Assembly: GCF_026427595.1 (NCBI RefSeq)
Contig: NZ_CP101527.1
Coordinates: forward strand, 3,901,001 to 3,965,000
DNA: 64,000 nucleotides
Origin: Alkalimarinus sediminis
GTDB lineage: Bacteria; Pseudomonadota; Gammaproteobacteria; Pseudomonadales; Oleiphilaceae
Reading direction: 5' to 3'
Each line of letters starts with the position of its first letter. Positions within the stretch are counted from its first letter, which is position 1. Below the pieces are notes generated by a model. That model was not told the origin of the DNA. It saw only the letters and a program-made list of their open reading frames with translations, and ran no database searches. Below, in pieces: positions 37,348 to 46,485 of this stretch. The position numbers and the translations under genes are program-made.

Positions 37348-38223
37348 CTAGCCATTTATCACGTGTTTGCAGGCCCATTCAAACTCTTTACTTTCACTAA
37401 TCGCCGGATAACCCAATGGACTATAGGCCAAATCTTCAAAGTATGCGCTGGCGTTCACTAACAGACTAAAGAAGCGTTCACAGTGCTCACGGGACTTCAA
37501 AAGAGACGCAAAGCGTAAGCCATTTCGGGCCACAACCCATAAATAAGGCTCTTGTGCTAATACTCTTTCACTTTGGGCCAAAAAATCTGAATGCTCAAGA
37601 TAGTTTAACACTTGCTCATCACTTTCTCGCTGCTCAGGCTCTACAGCATTGAGATAACAAGCCAAAATATTCTGTCGCACTTTGTACAGAACAAACTCGC
37701 TGACCTGATGATCATCGATTAACTGATTATGCTGCTCTATTAATACAATGGCTTGTTGATAATGCTCAATCGCCTGCTGCTGAGACTCAGCCAACAGGCT
37801 TCTCTTTCCCGCTTGCCGATACTCTCCCAAACAATCAAAGAAAGTATTCGCAAGCAACCAATATAAACGGGCAGACCTTAATAACGGAGCATTGACCCCG
37901 CTTACTTCTGCATTTAAAAACAGCCTCAAGTCAGCAATATCCGCCTCTTTAGTTACGTGTTTCGAACAACTCACCAGGTTGTTGTAAATACGCATCAACG
38001 CTTCGGCATCTGCAGGAAATGGCGATGGAAAGCACTGCTTATGTAAGGTTTCAATTAACTGTTGAGTATGACTAGCAGAACGCTTATGGGGTTGACGGAA
38101 GTGAGACTTCAACGTCTTTTCGTCAACACCACCCGCATATATTTTTTCGAGCTCAGATAGAAAATAATCCCATGTCCAACCTTGGGCTTTGAGTCGATGA
38201 ATTTTACAAAATAGGTTGGGCAT
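37348..38223 (-). CDS. Hypothetical helical protein
   Basis: A 291-residue cytosolic protein without signal peptide or membrane helix. The N-terminal 50 residues (KIHRLKAQGWTWDYFLSELEKIYAGGVDEKTLKSHFRQPHKRS) look like a helix-turn-helix DNA- or protein-binding region. The rest (about 75-285) is made of helices of similar length (AIEHYQQAIVLIEQHNQLI; FVLYKVRQNILACYLNAV), suggesting TPR-like packing. I do not recognise the family. It is 48 bp downstream of the SDR gene on the same strand and may be co-transcribed with it. Confidence 0.6.
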   Translation of the reverse strand: MPNLFCKIHRLKAQGWTWDYFLSELEKIYAGGVDEKTLKSHFRQPHKRSASHTQQLIETLHKQCFPSPFPADAEALMRIYNNLVSCSKHVTKEADIADLRLFLNAEVSGVNAPLLRSARLYWLLANTFFDCLGEYRQAGKRSLLAESQQQAIEHYQQAIVLIEQHNQLIDDHQVSEFVLYKVRQNILACYLNAVEPEQRESDEQVLNYLEHSDFLAQSERVLAQEPYLWVVARNGLRFASLLKSREHCERFFSLLVNASAYFEDLAYSPLGYPAISESKEFEWACKHVING

Positions 38224-38270
38224 TTTAGCAAAATCCTCGACCGTAAATATGCTCTGACAAAGCCTATGGC

Positions 38271-39032
38271 TTACTTAGGCTGCAACCTGACCGCACTATC
38301 TAATCGCACGGTTTCGCCGTTCATAATCGGGTTTTCAACCATGTGCAGCGCCAATTTTCCAAACTCTTCTGGATGCCCTAACCGTGACGGAAATGGCAGG
38401 CCTGCTGCCAATGCATCTTGCACTTCCTGAGACATGGCTTCCATCATCGGTGTTTTAAATAACCCTGGGGCGATGGTGTTAACCCGTATTCCGAAACGTG
38501 CTAGCTCTCGTGCTGCAGGTAGCGTCATACCGACCACCCCACCTTTTGATGCAGAGTAAGCCGCCTGACCAATCTGACCTTCAAATGCAGCAATCGATGC
38601 CGTATTAATAATAATGCCTCGCTCGCCATCCGCGTTGGGTTCGCGCTGCTGCATCTGATCAGCCGCTAAACGCAAAATATTAAACGTACCCACCAGGTTA
38701 ACGTTTATGGTTTTGCTAAACAGGCTTAAATCCATCGGCCCGTCTCTGCCTAATATACGACCTGCGGTGCCAATACCGGCGCAACTAATGGCAATACCAC
38801 AGGGGCCATGCGCGGCAAGAGATTGAGCGAATGCCTGCTCGGCACTTTCTGCATTAGAGACATCACATTTAATCGCAATACCACCTAACTCTGCCGCAAG
38901 CTGCTCGGCTTTTTCAATCTGCAAATCAAGTAACGTTACTTTTGCACCTGCAGCAGCTAGTACTCTTGCTGCGCCCTCACCTAAACCAGAAGCACCACCC
39001 GTTATAATCGCAGGTACACCTTGTAGATTCAT
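38271..39032 (-). CDS. Type II 3-hydroxyacyl-CoA dehydrogenase-like SDR
   Basis: A 253-residue short-chain dehydrogenase. The cofactor motif TGGASGLGEG (about 11-20) and LDLQ after the second strand indicate NAD(H). NTASIAAFEGQIGQAAYSASK carries the catalytic Ser, Tyr and Lys. The central insert GRILGRDGPMDLSLFSKTINVNLVGTFN and the PFPSRLGHPEEFGKLALHM tail are typical of HSD17B10-type 3-hydroxyacyl-CoA dehydrogenases. It would oxidise 3-hydroxyacyl-CoA in fatty acid or branched-chain degradation, in line with fadH nearby. The exact substrate is inferred. Confidence 0.85.
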   Translation of the reverse strand: MNLQGVPAIITGGASGLGEGAARVLAAAGAKVTLLDLQIEKAEQLAAELGGIAIKCDVSNAESAEQAFAQSLAAHGPCGIAISCAGIGTAGRILGRDGPMDLSLFSKTINVNLVGTFNILRLAADQMQQREPNADGERGIIINTASIAAFEGQIGQAAYSASKGGVVGMTLPAARELARFGIRVNTIAPGLFKTPMMEAMSQEVQDALAAGLPFPSRLGHPEEFGKLALHMVENPIMNGETVRLDSAVRLQPK

Positions 39033-39266
39033 GACTAAATCCTATTTATCGTTTATGAGTATTAGTTGGACCACTATTTTGACGAAGTTTTGATGATATT
39101 AGCAATGATCAGGTAAACCATAAAGGTAGACTAAAAAATCCAACTAACATAAATTCCACTTTTCCGGAAGACCATTTTCAGCCCTCCTTTACCTTCTTCC
39201 TCCTAGCCACGATCCATTAATCTTTCATCACACCATCAGAACAGCCAATAGATGAAGGGTATCAAC

Positions 39267-41009
39267 ATGACTAATTTAAAAACTGCACCTCAGATGTTTA
39301 CTCACAAAAAGCCAAACAAAGGCATTTTGGTAATGGCGTTTTCGATTGCTGCCGTGACGACTGCATGCAGCACCAACGAGACTCAAACGAATAAGGGTCA
39401 AGCCACTGAAGATGTCACTCAATCTAAAGAAATCGAGGCTCGTCTTTACAAGCAGAAAAAACATGAGGCCTCTGCTGCCAAGCTAGCGCCTCACCCTCTA
39501 TTTGCCGATGCGGCATCTCCCCAACTCGCGATATCTTCAAACATAAGGGTAGCGCCTATTGCCCCTGCCGAGAGCGAGCGTTACAGCGACATTGAGCACA
39601 ACAACGTTATGTCTGTCAGCGAATCACCTGTCAGCACCTTTAGTATTGATGTTGATACCGCAAGTTACGCCAATACACGACGTTTTATCAATAACGGGCA
39701 GCAACCACCGGCTAATGCCGTTCGTACAGAGGAGCTGATCAACTATTTTGATTATCACTACGCGCCGCCATCAAACGAAGAACAACCGTTCTCTGTGCAT
39801 TACGAACTAGGGCCTAGCCCGTGGAATAGTGATCGAACACTGCTCCATGTCGGCATACAAGGTTACAAAGATATAGTAGGCGAACGACCACCTGCTAACT
39901 TGGTATTTCTAGTCGATGTATCGGGTTCGATGAACAGCGCAAATAAGCTTCCACTAGTAAAGAAGTCACTACGGCTGCTCACCAAACAACTGACTCATAA
40001 CGACCGAATATCGTTAGTTGTCTATGCCGGCTCTGCTCAAGTCGTATTAGAGCCCACTGCAGGAGATAAAACATTCAAAATATTGCAGGCCATTGACCAG
40101 CTACAACCAGGTGGATCAACCCACGGTAGCGCAGGCATAGAGTTGGCCTATCAACTGGGTCAACAGGCTCATATAGACAAAGGCATTAACCGCGTAATGC
40201 TCGCCACGGATGGCGATTTTAATGTCGGGCTACGTTCTATGGATGAACTCAAACAGTATATTGAAGAAAAGCGTAGCACTGGTTTACAGCTATCTGTACT
40301 AGGCTACGGAACTGGGAACTACAATGACGAATTAATGGAGGAGCTATCAAACAGAGGTAACGGCAACGCCGCTTATATTGATAACCTTAAAGAGGCCCAA
40401 AAAGTACTCATTGATGAGATGGGTTCTACGTTACACACCATTGCCAGTGACGTGAAACTACAAATGGAGTTTAACCCACAATGGGTTCAGGAATATCGCT
40501 TGATTGGTTATGAAAATCGCGTATTAGCCCGTGAAGATTTTAACAACGATAAAGTCGACGCAGGTGATATTGGAGCGGGTCATAGTCTTACTGCCATTTA
40601 CGAATTAACACTGAGTAATGCCCAAAAACCATGGAATGATCCATTAAGGTATAAACCCTCAACAGAAAAGAAAACCAATACCATTGAATCAAGTGAGCTA
40701 GGCCTACTGAAGATACGCTATAAACTACCCGATCAAACGACGAGTAAATTACTCCAGTTTCCGGTCGACAGTAACGAAATCAACCACAACATCAACAATA
40801 CCAGCGAAGCCTTCCGGTTTGCTTCATCAGTCGCAGGTTTTGCAGAGCTGCTCCGCCGCAGCCAATATATCGAATCTTACGGTTATGATGATGTCATTCG
40901 GCAAGCCGAACATGCAAAAGGCCAAGATCGATATGGCTATCGAAGTGAATTTGTGCAAATGGCAAGGTTAGCTCAAGCCTTAAGTGATGAAGCGATTAGA
41001 AAGGATTAA
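39267..41009 (+). CDS. YfbK-like von Willebrand factor A lipoprotein
   Basis: A 580-residue precursor. The N-terminal segment ILVMAFSIAAVTTAC looks like a lipoprotein signal (Cys about 34). A YfbK-type N-terminal domain follows (STFSIDVDTASYANTRRFI; AVRTEELINYFDYHY), then a von Willebrand A domain with MIDAS residues DVSGSM and later ATDGDFNVG, and a C-terminal DUF3520-like region (LLKIRYKLPD...). ATG 39267 is preferred to the in-frame ATG 39252 because GAAGGG lies 7 nt upstream of it. The family is widespread; its molecular role is unclear. It appears as a single gene ending at a strong terminator. Confidence 0.88.
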   Translation: MTNLKTAPQMFTHKKPNKGILVMAFSIAAVTTACSTNETQTNKGQATEDVTQSKEIEARLYKQKKHEASAAKLAPHPLFADAASPQLAISSNIRVAPIAPAESERYSDIEHNNVMSVSESPVSTFSIDVDTASYANTRRFINNGQQPPANAVRTEELINYFDYHYAPPSNEEQPFSVHYELGPSPWNSDRTLLHVGIQGYKDIVGERPPANLVFLVDVSGSMNSANKLPLVKKSLRLLTKQLTHNDRISLVVYAGSAQVVLEPTAGDKTFKILQAIDQLQPGGSTHGSAGIELAYQLGQQAHIDKGINRVMLATDGDFNVGLRSMDELKQYIEEKRSTGLQLSVLGYGTGNYNDELMEELSNRGNGNAAYIDNLKEAQKVLIDEMGSTLHTIASDVKLQMEFNPQWVQEYRLIGYENRVLAREDFNNDKVDAGDIGAGHSLTAIYELTLSNAQKPWNDPLRYKPSTEKKTNTIESSELGLLKIRYKLPDQTTSKLLQFPVDSNEINHNINNTSEAFRFASSVAGFAELLRRSQYIESYGYDDVIRQAEHAKGQDRYGYRSEFVQMARLAQALSDEAIRKD

Positions 41010-41044
41010 ACCGTCAACGGATGCAGTGAACAGGTATCAAATAA

Positions 41045-41081
41045 CAAAAACAGCAGTGCCCTATGCATTCTGCTGTTTTTG
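41045..41081. terminator. Bidirectional intrinsic terminator
   Basis: CAAAAACAGCAG (41045-41056) pairs perfectly with CTGCTGTTTTTG (41070-41081) around a 13-nt loop. The stem ends in TTTTT on both strands, so it can stop transcripts from the von Willebrand gene and from the reverse-strand gene. It overlaps the 3' end of a DUF2442 remnant. Confidence 0.85.
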
Positions 41082-41195
41082 CTTATTGTGTAATTCCTTG
41101 ACGAACTCAGGGGCTAGGCCAGCACCATTAGGCCAAACAACAGTTTCAAGTTCAGGACCCACCAACACTTTCGATAAAACACTAATATCTTGAGA
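41061..41195 (-). pseudogene. Remnant of a DUF2442 protein (C-terminal part)
   Basis: On the reverse strand, directly after the TAG of the next gene and in the same frame, 44 codons without a start encode SQDISVLSKVLVGPELETVV, then WPNGAGLAPEFVKELHN, ending at TAG 41063-41061. The V-x-x-ELETVVWPNGA-x-LAPE pattern is the C-terminal hallmark of DUF2442, usually a partner of DUF4160 in toxin-antitoxin-like pairs. The N-terminal half of the domain and any start codon are missing, so this is a decayed fragment. Confidence 0.65.
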
Positions 41196-41816
41196 CTATC
41201 GAACACTTTGCGCCTGATCCCACGCCAATTGTATAAGGCGATATTTGTGTAGTTGTTGATCCAATTTAGCAACGACTTGATCCTGAGTTTCACATATATA
41301 CTTTCGAACTAATCCACCGTCTGCAAAAATTTCTACTGACCAGCGTGTACTGTTTGCATCAAACCGGCCATGTACAATATCGATAGTGATATTCTGTGAT
41401 TGACCATCACAACCAACATCAATTGTGCTGTAAGCATGAGTTTCAAAAAAACCTTTTCTTAATACACGCTCATCACCTTTAATATGGCCGTCACTAAACC
41501 CTTTTGTATGCTTTAGTTCAGGGTAACGCTTAAACAGATAAACTAGCACCCAGCCCAGAGGTTCAATATACGGTACTTGATCATCTTTATAATTAACAAC
41601 CTTAATCGACTCAGGTAAGCGTGGCTTAACGGCTAGGTTAGTCGCTTTTGACGGTGCAATTTTTAAAGAGACCACATCCGCCGAGCGTTGCTGGGCTTTA
41701 TTGCCTCGCACCCTTGTTAAATAACCAACATGCCCTGTTATTAATCTAACTTTTTCTTGATCTAATCCGTTACGATAAACTTTGTGATGCACTCTTTTTA
41801 TTTGTCTGTCACTCAT
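41196..41816 (-). CDS. Hypothetical protein
   Basis: About 206 residues, cytosolic. The N-terminal 75 residues are basic (RQIKRVHHKVYRNGLDQEKVRLITGHVG); a middle hydrophobic stretch (YIEPLGWVLVYLFKRYPELKH) and a beta-rich C-terminal half (ITIDIVHGRFDANSTRWSVEIFADGGLVRKYICETQDQ) follow. I do not recognise the family. The start was placed at ATG 41816 because GGAGGT lies 7 nt upstream; ATG 41819 and ATG 41831 are alternatives. A DUF2442 remnant continues in frame after its stop, so a deletion or insertion may have joined this gene to a foreign 3' end. Confidence 0.55.
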   Translation of the reverse strand: MSDRQIKRVHHKVYRNGLDQEKVRLITGHVGYLTRVRGNKAQQRSADVVSLKIAPSKATNLAVKPRLPESIKVVNYKDDQVPYIEPLGWVLVYLFKRYPELKHTKGFSDGHIKGDERVLRKGFFETHAYSTIDVGCDGQSQNITIDIVHGRFDANSTRWSVEIFADGGLVRKYICETQDQVVAKLDQQLHKYRLIQLAWDQAQSVR

Positions 41817-41831
41817 CATGAGTACCTCCAT

Positions 41832-42202
41832 AGTGGTTTACTTCCTGATAATTCTGACCAGTGATACAGTTCACATTTTCATAATCCGGACTTTTGCCAC
41901 ATCACTCAATTATCAGAAACCACCATATCTATAGGTATAATTCACATTGCATCGCTAGCAGGCTTAATGCTAGTTAGTACTTACTTACCCGAAATCTTAG
42001 CTATTTCTTGATATTATAAATATGATACCGACTTCATATAATGTACCATAGTACCAGTATTATAATACCTTAAAGATATCGTTAGCTCTGGACTGTTGAC
42101 CTGAGCGCCCGACGAGCCGTCAATATCGGACAATGACCTAAAAAGTGTTGACGGGAATACTGCAACACGATTCAAGACGACAAGCACTGTATGGAGTAAA
42201 CA
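41832..42202. other. AT-rich intergenic region with adjacent palindromes
   Basis: This 371-bp gap between divergent genes contains two neighbouring dyads, GTACCATAGTAC (42043-42054) and GTATTATAATAC (42057-42068), which could be operator sites about 140 bp before the downstream start. A TTGACC at about 42096 and later GTCAATATCGG give no convincing promoter pair. The gene at 42203 has GGAG about 8 nt before its ATG. No coding frame or RNA was seen. Confidence 0.4.
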
Positions 42203-42901
42203 ATGCCTGAACTAACTGCACTATGGGGGTTCCCCATTAATGAACAGCTGCACCTGGACACACATGAGACTGTCGAGAAAATCCAGCTAGATTGCGGTAA
42301 AGGAACTAAAGAGCTTAACCAACAAGCCGCCCGTATAGTGGTAAAACTGACCCTGCACGGCCTTGAGCACTATTATCAGCGTCCAACAGAGATCGTTCCG
42401 CTACCTCCTACGATGAAGAAGGCTGCGGATACTGGCATTAAGGCGGTAATGGGCGCGATCCATCTTGTTATTAAACAGTTCTTCAAAAAACGAAACGATG
42501 AAGAACTAAAGCAACTAAGCCTCTATATCCAACAAATGCTCTGGACTCACCCCGATAAAAATGAGCCTCACCTGGTGTTTGCAGTTCACGAAGCCCTTCA
42601 CAGCAAAGCCATAGAGCTTATTGAGCAGGTGAGAACTGAAAAGAACACGGATGCTTATATCGATGATGTGATTGATGCACTATGCGAACTGGTAGAATTA
42701 GCCGTAGCCAACTACTACCACTACCCGACCGATAAAGTAGAAATGGGTAATATGAGCAAGAAGACAGCGGACTTAGGCATAAACCAAGCGGAAAAGGGTA
42801 TTAGAAAGCTGATCGACAAACTGTTAAGAGAAGTCAGCCACAGGCAACTGGTAGAGCTGTCATATCATCTCGAAAGTATGATTCATCAAAAACCAGCTTA
42901 A
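42203..42901 (+). CDS. Hypothetical protein with two internal repeats
   Basis: A 232-residue, probably all-helical cytosolic protein. Two homologous halves are visible: about 45-115 (LTLHGLEHYYQRPTEIVPLP, then MKKAADTGIKAVMGAIHLVIKQFF, then EELKQLSLYIQQML) and about 160-230 (LVELAVANYYHYPTDKVEMG, then MSKKTADLGINQAEKGIRKLIDKLL, then RQLVELSYHLESMI). Shared features are YY-x-x-PT, M(K/S)K-A/T-AD-x-GI and a leucine-rich last helix followed by H-x-x. This points to an ancient tandem duplication of a domain of about 70 residues. I do not recognise the family. It stands alone. Confidence 0.65.
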   Translation: MPELTALWGFPINEQLHLDTHETVEKIQLDCGKGTKELNQQAARIVVKLTLHGLEHYYQRPTEIVPLPPTMKKAADTGIKAVMGAIHLVIKQFFKKRNDEELKQLSLYIQQMLWTHPDKNEPHLVFAVHEALHSKAIELIEQVRTEKNTDAYIDDVIDALCELVELAVANYYHYPTDKVEMGNMSKKTADLGINQAEKGIRKLIDKLLREVSHRQLVELSYHLESMIHQKPA

Positions 42902-43331
42902 CCTCAGATAGCTAAAAGCAATTAAAACGCCCAATACTCGCGTCAGACGCACTAAACTCTAAAAGCCCCCAACAAGCTGTTTACATACCAAACCGCTTGT
43001 TGGCTACTAAATGCTCTATCGAATATGCCTTTTGCAGCTTTCTGGGCACCCATCACGTCACAACCGTGACAATTAAGCCTCTTTGCAACCTACTATTAAA
43101 AGTGCATAACCTAAGGGCAATCATCCAACCCACTATTACTCCCTGATATTTGCCGCACAAGAAATATTGATCTATATAAACAGGTATGTTGATCAGTAAA
43201 ACAAGCTTGCTGATCTATACTTAGACTATAACGCAGATGGTCGAGAGTGCCTTTGATAAAGCAAAGGTCATGATCATCTAAAATGGACTGTCAAAGGGTC
43301 TCACCCCTTTGCCTCGGATTTGGCTAAAGTG
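42902..43331. other. Intergenic region with hairpins
   Basis: This gap of about 430 bp holds CCAACAAGC (42969-42977) pairing with GCTTGTTGG (42995-43003), probably a terminator-like hairpin for the upstream gene, and GTCAC-AACC-GTGAC (43057-43070), which could be an operator. No small coding frame or RNA gene was supported. Confidence 0.4.
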
Positions 43332-45185
43332 ATGATGTTAAAAGAAAAGGACTCCGCCCTCTCGATTATTGCTCCCAGCACACTGTGGGCACTGTGTGCA
43401 ACAGCTGTATACTGGTATATCAGTGTACTTATGGAACCAGGCGCACTATCCAAGAATTTGCTCTCACCCAGCGTCGACAGACTCTCATTTACCCTGTTTG
43501 CGTTTATATTGAGCTTTGTACTGCACGGACATTTATTTCGTACCACTCGCTACTATAAACAAGTGCTAAAAGAGCAGCAGAGATGCAACACCCTAATAAA
43601 AGAATCAACCGACATTACCCTCATTATGAGTGAGAAGGGCACCTGTAATTACATTAGCCCCTCCATTAAGCAGATACTTGGCTTCCGCCCAGAAGAGATC
43701 ACCGGAAAGCCTTTTCAATCGTTGCTAAACCCCAGCCTCGCCAGCCGTACAGAGATCATTTTAAACAATGCGATAAAAGAGCAAACCGTAGCCCTACCCG
43801 TTTCCCTGCAATGCTTGGACAAATGGGGCCGGAATCACCACCTAGAAGGCACTATTGCCAACATGCTCAAAGTGCCCGCCATTGAAGGCCTGATTGTTAA
43901 TTTGAGAGATACAACAGCCCAAGTTAATGCAGAAATAGCCCGCGATCAAATACAGACCAAGTATAAAAACCTGTTTTTTAACAATGAAGTCGCGATTTGG
44001 GAAGAAGACTACTCCAGCGTCTACCATGAGCTGCAAAAGCTCAGGGAGATGGGTATTGAAAGTATTACGGATTACCTTCAACGCAATAACGAACAGAGAG
44101 CTAGACTCGCCTCTATGGTTCGTATTAACGAAATAAACCAAGCGACGCTGTTGTTGTTTAATGCTAGCTCACCTAAAGACTTTATTGATCATATAAACGA
44201 AATTACCAATGAACAATATCTCGACATTTTCGAAGCACAACTCAATGCAATCTGGAAAGGTGAGCAACACTTTCAAAGCGATGCCACTTATCAAACCCTT
44301 GATGGTAATGAGATTCATGTTCGATTATATATGCCCATACCCGACACCGAAGAGGACTTCCGACATATTCCTATCAGCCGTCAAAATATTACCGACCGAA
44401 AAAATGCCGAACAAGCCCTTAAACGAAGTCAGCATCAGCTCGCCGAAGCCCAGCGTCTTGCAAAGCTCGGCAGTTGGGAATGGAGTGTGGCCGACCATAA
44501 TGTGATCTGCTCAAAAGAGACCTACCGCATTTTAGGCTATGAAATGCCTCCATTAACAATACATAAAGATGAGTTTATTGGTCGCGTTCACCCAGAAGAT
44601 CGCACACGAGTAAAAGAAGCCATCTACAACGCAATAGAGCATGTAGGCACAATTAATCTGGATTACCGAGTACTCACACCAGACGGTCATTGCCAAATCG
44701 TCAATGCAATCGCCGAGGCTATTTTCGAAGCGGACGGTAAGGTCAGCCACATGGTCGGCACACTTCAAGATGTGACTAAACAACGACAAAATGAAGAGCG
44801 TATGATTCTCGCCAATCGCATGTTTGAGCACACCCACGAAGGGATTTTTATTACTGACCAGCACTCAAATATCATCGCCGTCAATCAGGCCTTTACTACT
44901 ATTACCGGTTACACACTCGATGAAGCCTATGGGCAAACACCTCAAATTTTACATTCCGGCAGGCATACCAAACAGTTCTATCAAAATATGTGGGCAGAAA
45001 TAAAAGAGAGAGGTTGTTGGCAGGGTGAAGTGTGGAACAAAGCAAAAAATGGGCAACTCTACTCTGAGTGGCTAATGATCAACGAAGTAAAAGATCAGCA
45101 AGCCAATACTATTAACTATATCGGCACCTTTTCAGATATCCATAAAGCAAAAGAGAACCATCAGGTAGCGCTGCGCAGCTTGTAG
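43332..45185 (+). CDS. Membrane-anchored multi-PAS sensor without output domain
   Basis: About 617 residues from ATG 43332 (ATG 43335 and an upstream TTG 43320 are alternatives; no strong ribosome-binding site). Two N-terminal helices (LWALCATAVYWYISVLM and LSFTLFAFILSFVLHGHLF) precede four PAS regions: about 85-200, 210-360, 375-495 (WEWSVADHNVICSKETYRILGY) and 500-617 (TDQHSNIIAVNQAFTTITGY). PAS motifs such as VNLRDTT, ISRQNITDRK, GTLQDVTKQ and GTFSDIHKAKE end each unit. The protein stops at HKAKENHQVALRSL, just where GGDEF domains normally begin. No kinase, GGDEF or EAL domain follows in any frame before the next gene. It is either a truncated cyclase or a sensor that acts through a partner. 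Confidence 0.8.
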   Translation: MMLKEKDSALSIIAPSTLWALCATAVYWYISVLMEPGALSKNLLSPSVDRLSFTLFAFILSFVLHGHLFRTTRYYKQVLKEQQRCNTLIKESTDITLIMSEKGTCNYISPSIKQILGFRPEEITGKPFQSLLNPSLASRTEIILNNAIKEQTVALPVSLQCLDKWGRNHHLEGTIANMLKVPAIEGLIVNLRDTTAQVNAEIARDQIQTKYKNLFFNNEVAIWEEDYSSVYHELQKLREMGIESITDYLQRNNEQRARLASMVRINEINQATLLLFNASSPKDFIDHINEITNEQYLDIFEAQLNAIWKGEQHFQSDATYQTLDGNEIHVRLYMPIPDTEEDFRHIPISRQNITDRKNAEQALKRSQHQLAEAQRLAKLGSWEWSVADHNVICSKETYRILGYEMPPLTIHKDEFIGRVHPEDRTRVKEAIYNAIEHVGTINLDYRVLTPDGHCQIVNAIAEAIFEADGKVSHMVGTLQDVTKQRQNEERMILANRMFEHTHEGIFITDQHSNIIAVNQAFTTITGYTLDEAYGQTPQILHSGRHTKQFYQNMWAEIKERGCWQGEVWNKAKNGQLYSEWLMINEVKDQQANTINYIGTFSDIHKAKENHQVALRSL

Positions 45186-45272
45186 GCAGCTAGTGACCAA
45201 AGGTCATTTACTTAAAAAGAGAGTCCATGCACAATAGCCATAACCAACCAACCCTCAAGGAGGAGTGCTATT

Positions 45273-46289
45273 GTGAAAAGAGTCATGATTACAAAAGCTG
45301 GCGATATCGATGTACTGAAGGTACAAGAATTTCCAGCGCCATCACCTCAAGACCACGAAGTGGTCATTTCAACCAAAGCCTGCGGCATTAACTTTGCCGA
45401 CATTCTCGCTCGACAAGGACTCTACCCTGACGCGCCGGCACTTCCTACCTGTGTCGGTTATGAGTTTTCAGGCATTGTGACTCAAGTTGGTAAAGCGGTA
45501 GACGACAGCTGGATAGGCAGAGCGGTTTTCGGGCTCAGTCGCTTTAACGGATATGCAGATACCGTCTGCGTGCCCATCGATCAAGTATTCGAAAAACCTG
45601 ACTCCCTCACGTTTGAACAAGCCGCAGCGATACCCGTCAACTACCTAACGGCATGGCAACTGCTGGTTGTGATGGGCTCACTCACAGCCGAAGATAGCCT
45701 ATTGATCCACAATGTAGGAGGCGGTGTAGGGCTTGCCGCATTAGAGATAGCAAAACACATTGGAGCAACCACTTACGGTACCGCCAGCCCCGGAAAACAC
45801 CACTTTCTGAAAGAAAAAGGGCTAGATCACGCCATCGATTACCGTAATAAAGACTGGGAGCAAACGTTAAAAACGCTCACCAATGGGCGAGGAGTAGAGC
45901 TGATTACCGACCCGATTGGTGGAAATCATTGGCGAAAAAGCTATCGATCTCTCCGCGATACGGGTCGACTAGGAATGTTTGGCATTTCAGCCGCTTCAGA
46001 TTCAAGCTGGAAAGGAAAACTAAAGCTACTAAAAACCGCAGTGCAGATGCCATTTTTCCACCCCATCAATCTGATGGACAATAATAAAGCGGTATTTGGG
46101 GTCAACATGGGGCACCTTTGGCACGAAACACCCAAGATTCGCCACTGGATGATGCATATTATTGAGGGTGTCAACGACGGATGGGTAAACCCGCATGTTG
46201 ATTGCACCTTTAACTTTGATCAGGCCGCAGACGCACATCAATATATAGAAGAGCGGAAGAACAAAGGAAAGGTGCTTCTTACACCTTAA
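45273..46289 (+). CDS. Quinone oxidoreductase-like MDR protein (VAT-1 type)
   Basis: A 338-residue cytosolic NADPH-dependent oxidoreductase of the medium-chain dehydrogenase superfamily. CGINFADILARQGLYPDAP and the GYEFSGIVTQVG segment place it in the zinc-free quinone oxidoreductase branch near VAT-1-like proteins. The nucleotide site is NVGGGVGLAALEIAK (about 146-160). Reduction of quinones or enones is the likely reaction, but the substrate is not known. Start GTG 45273 follows a strong AAGGAGGAG. It lies 88 bp after the multi-PAS gene; a TGACC-AAA-GGTCA palindrome (45194-45206) lies between them. Confidence 0.88.
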   Translation: MKRVMITKAGDIDVLKVQEFPAPSPQDHEVVISTKACGINFADILARQGLYPDAPALPTCVGYEFSGIVTQVGKAVDDSWIGRAVFGLSRFNGYADTVCVPIDQVFEKPDSLTFEQAAAIPVNYLTAWQLLVVMGSLTAEDSLLIHNVGGGVGLAALEIAKHIGATTYGTASPGKHHFLKEKGLDHAIDYRNKDWEQTLKTLTNGRGVELITDPIGGNHWRKSYRSLRDTGRLGMFGISAASDSSWKGKLKLLKTAVQMPFFHPINLMDNNKAVFGVNMGHLWHETPKIRHWMMHIIEGVNDGWVNPHVDCTFNFDQAADAHQYIEERKNKGKVLLTP

Positions 46290-46485
46290 ATGAATAGCTA
46301 GAACTTAACCCTGATTCCGTTCGCACCTCCCTGCGTGAAGGCTACGATAGCGGACTTAATGATCAGCCCAACCTTATTATGGCACTTATGTACAATATAA
46401 GTGTCATTTGTACCAATGCAGCGCCGTGTTTTGGCTTTTAAAATGACGCTATCGTACAAAATATAATTCACAGGAGTATTTGTAT

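Noticed and set aside
40984-41193. Forward frame overlapping the end of the von Willebrand gene
   Set aside because: It runs antisense to the DUF2442 remnant and through the terminator; it has no homology or ribosome-binding site.
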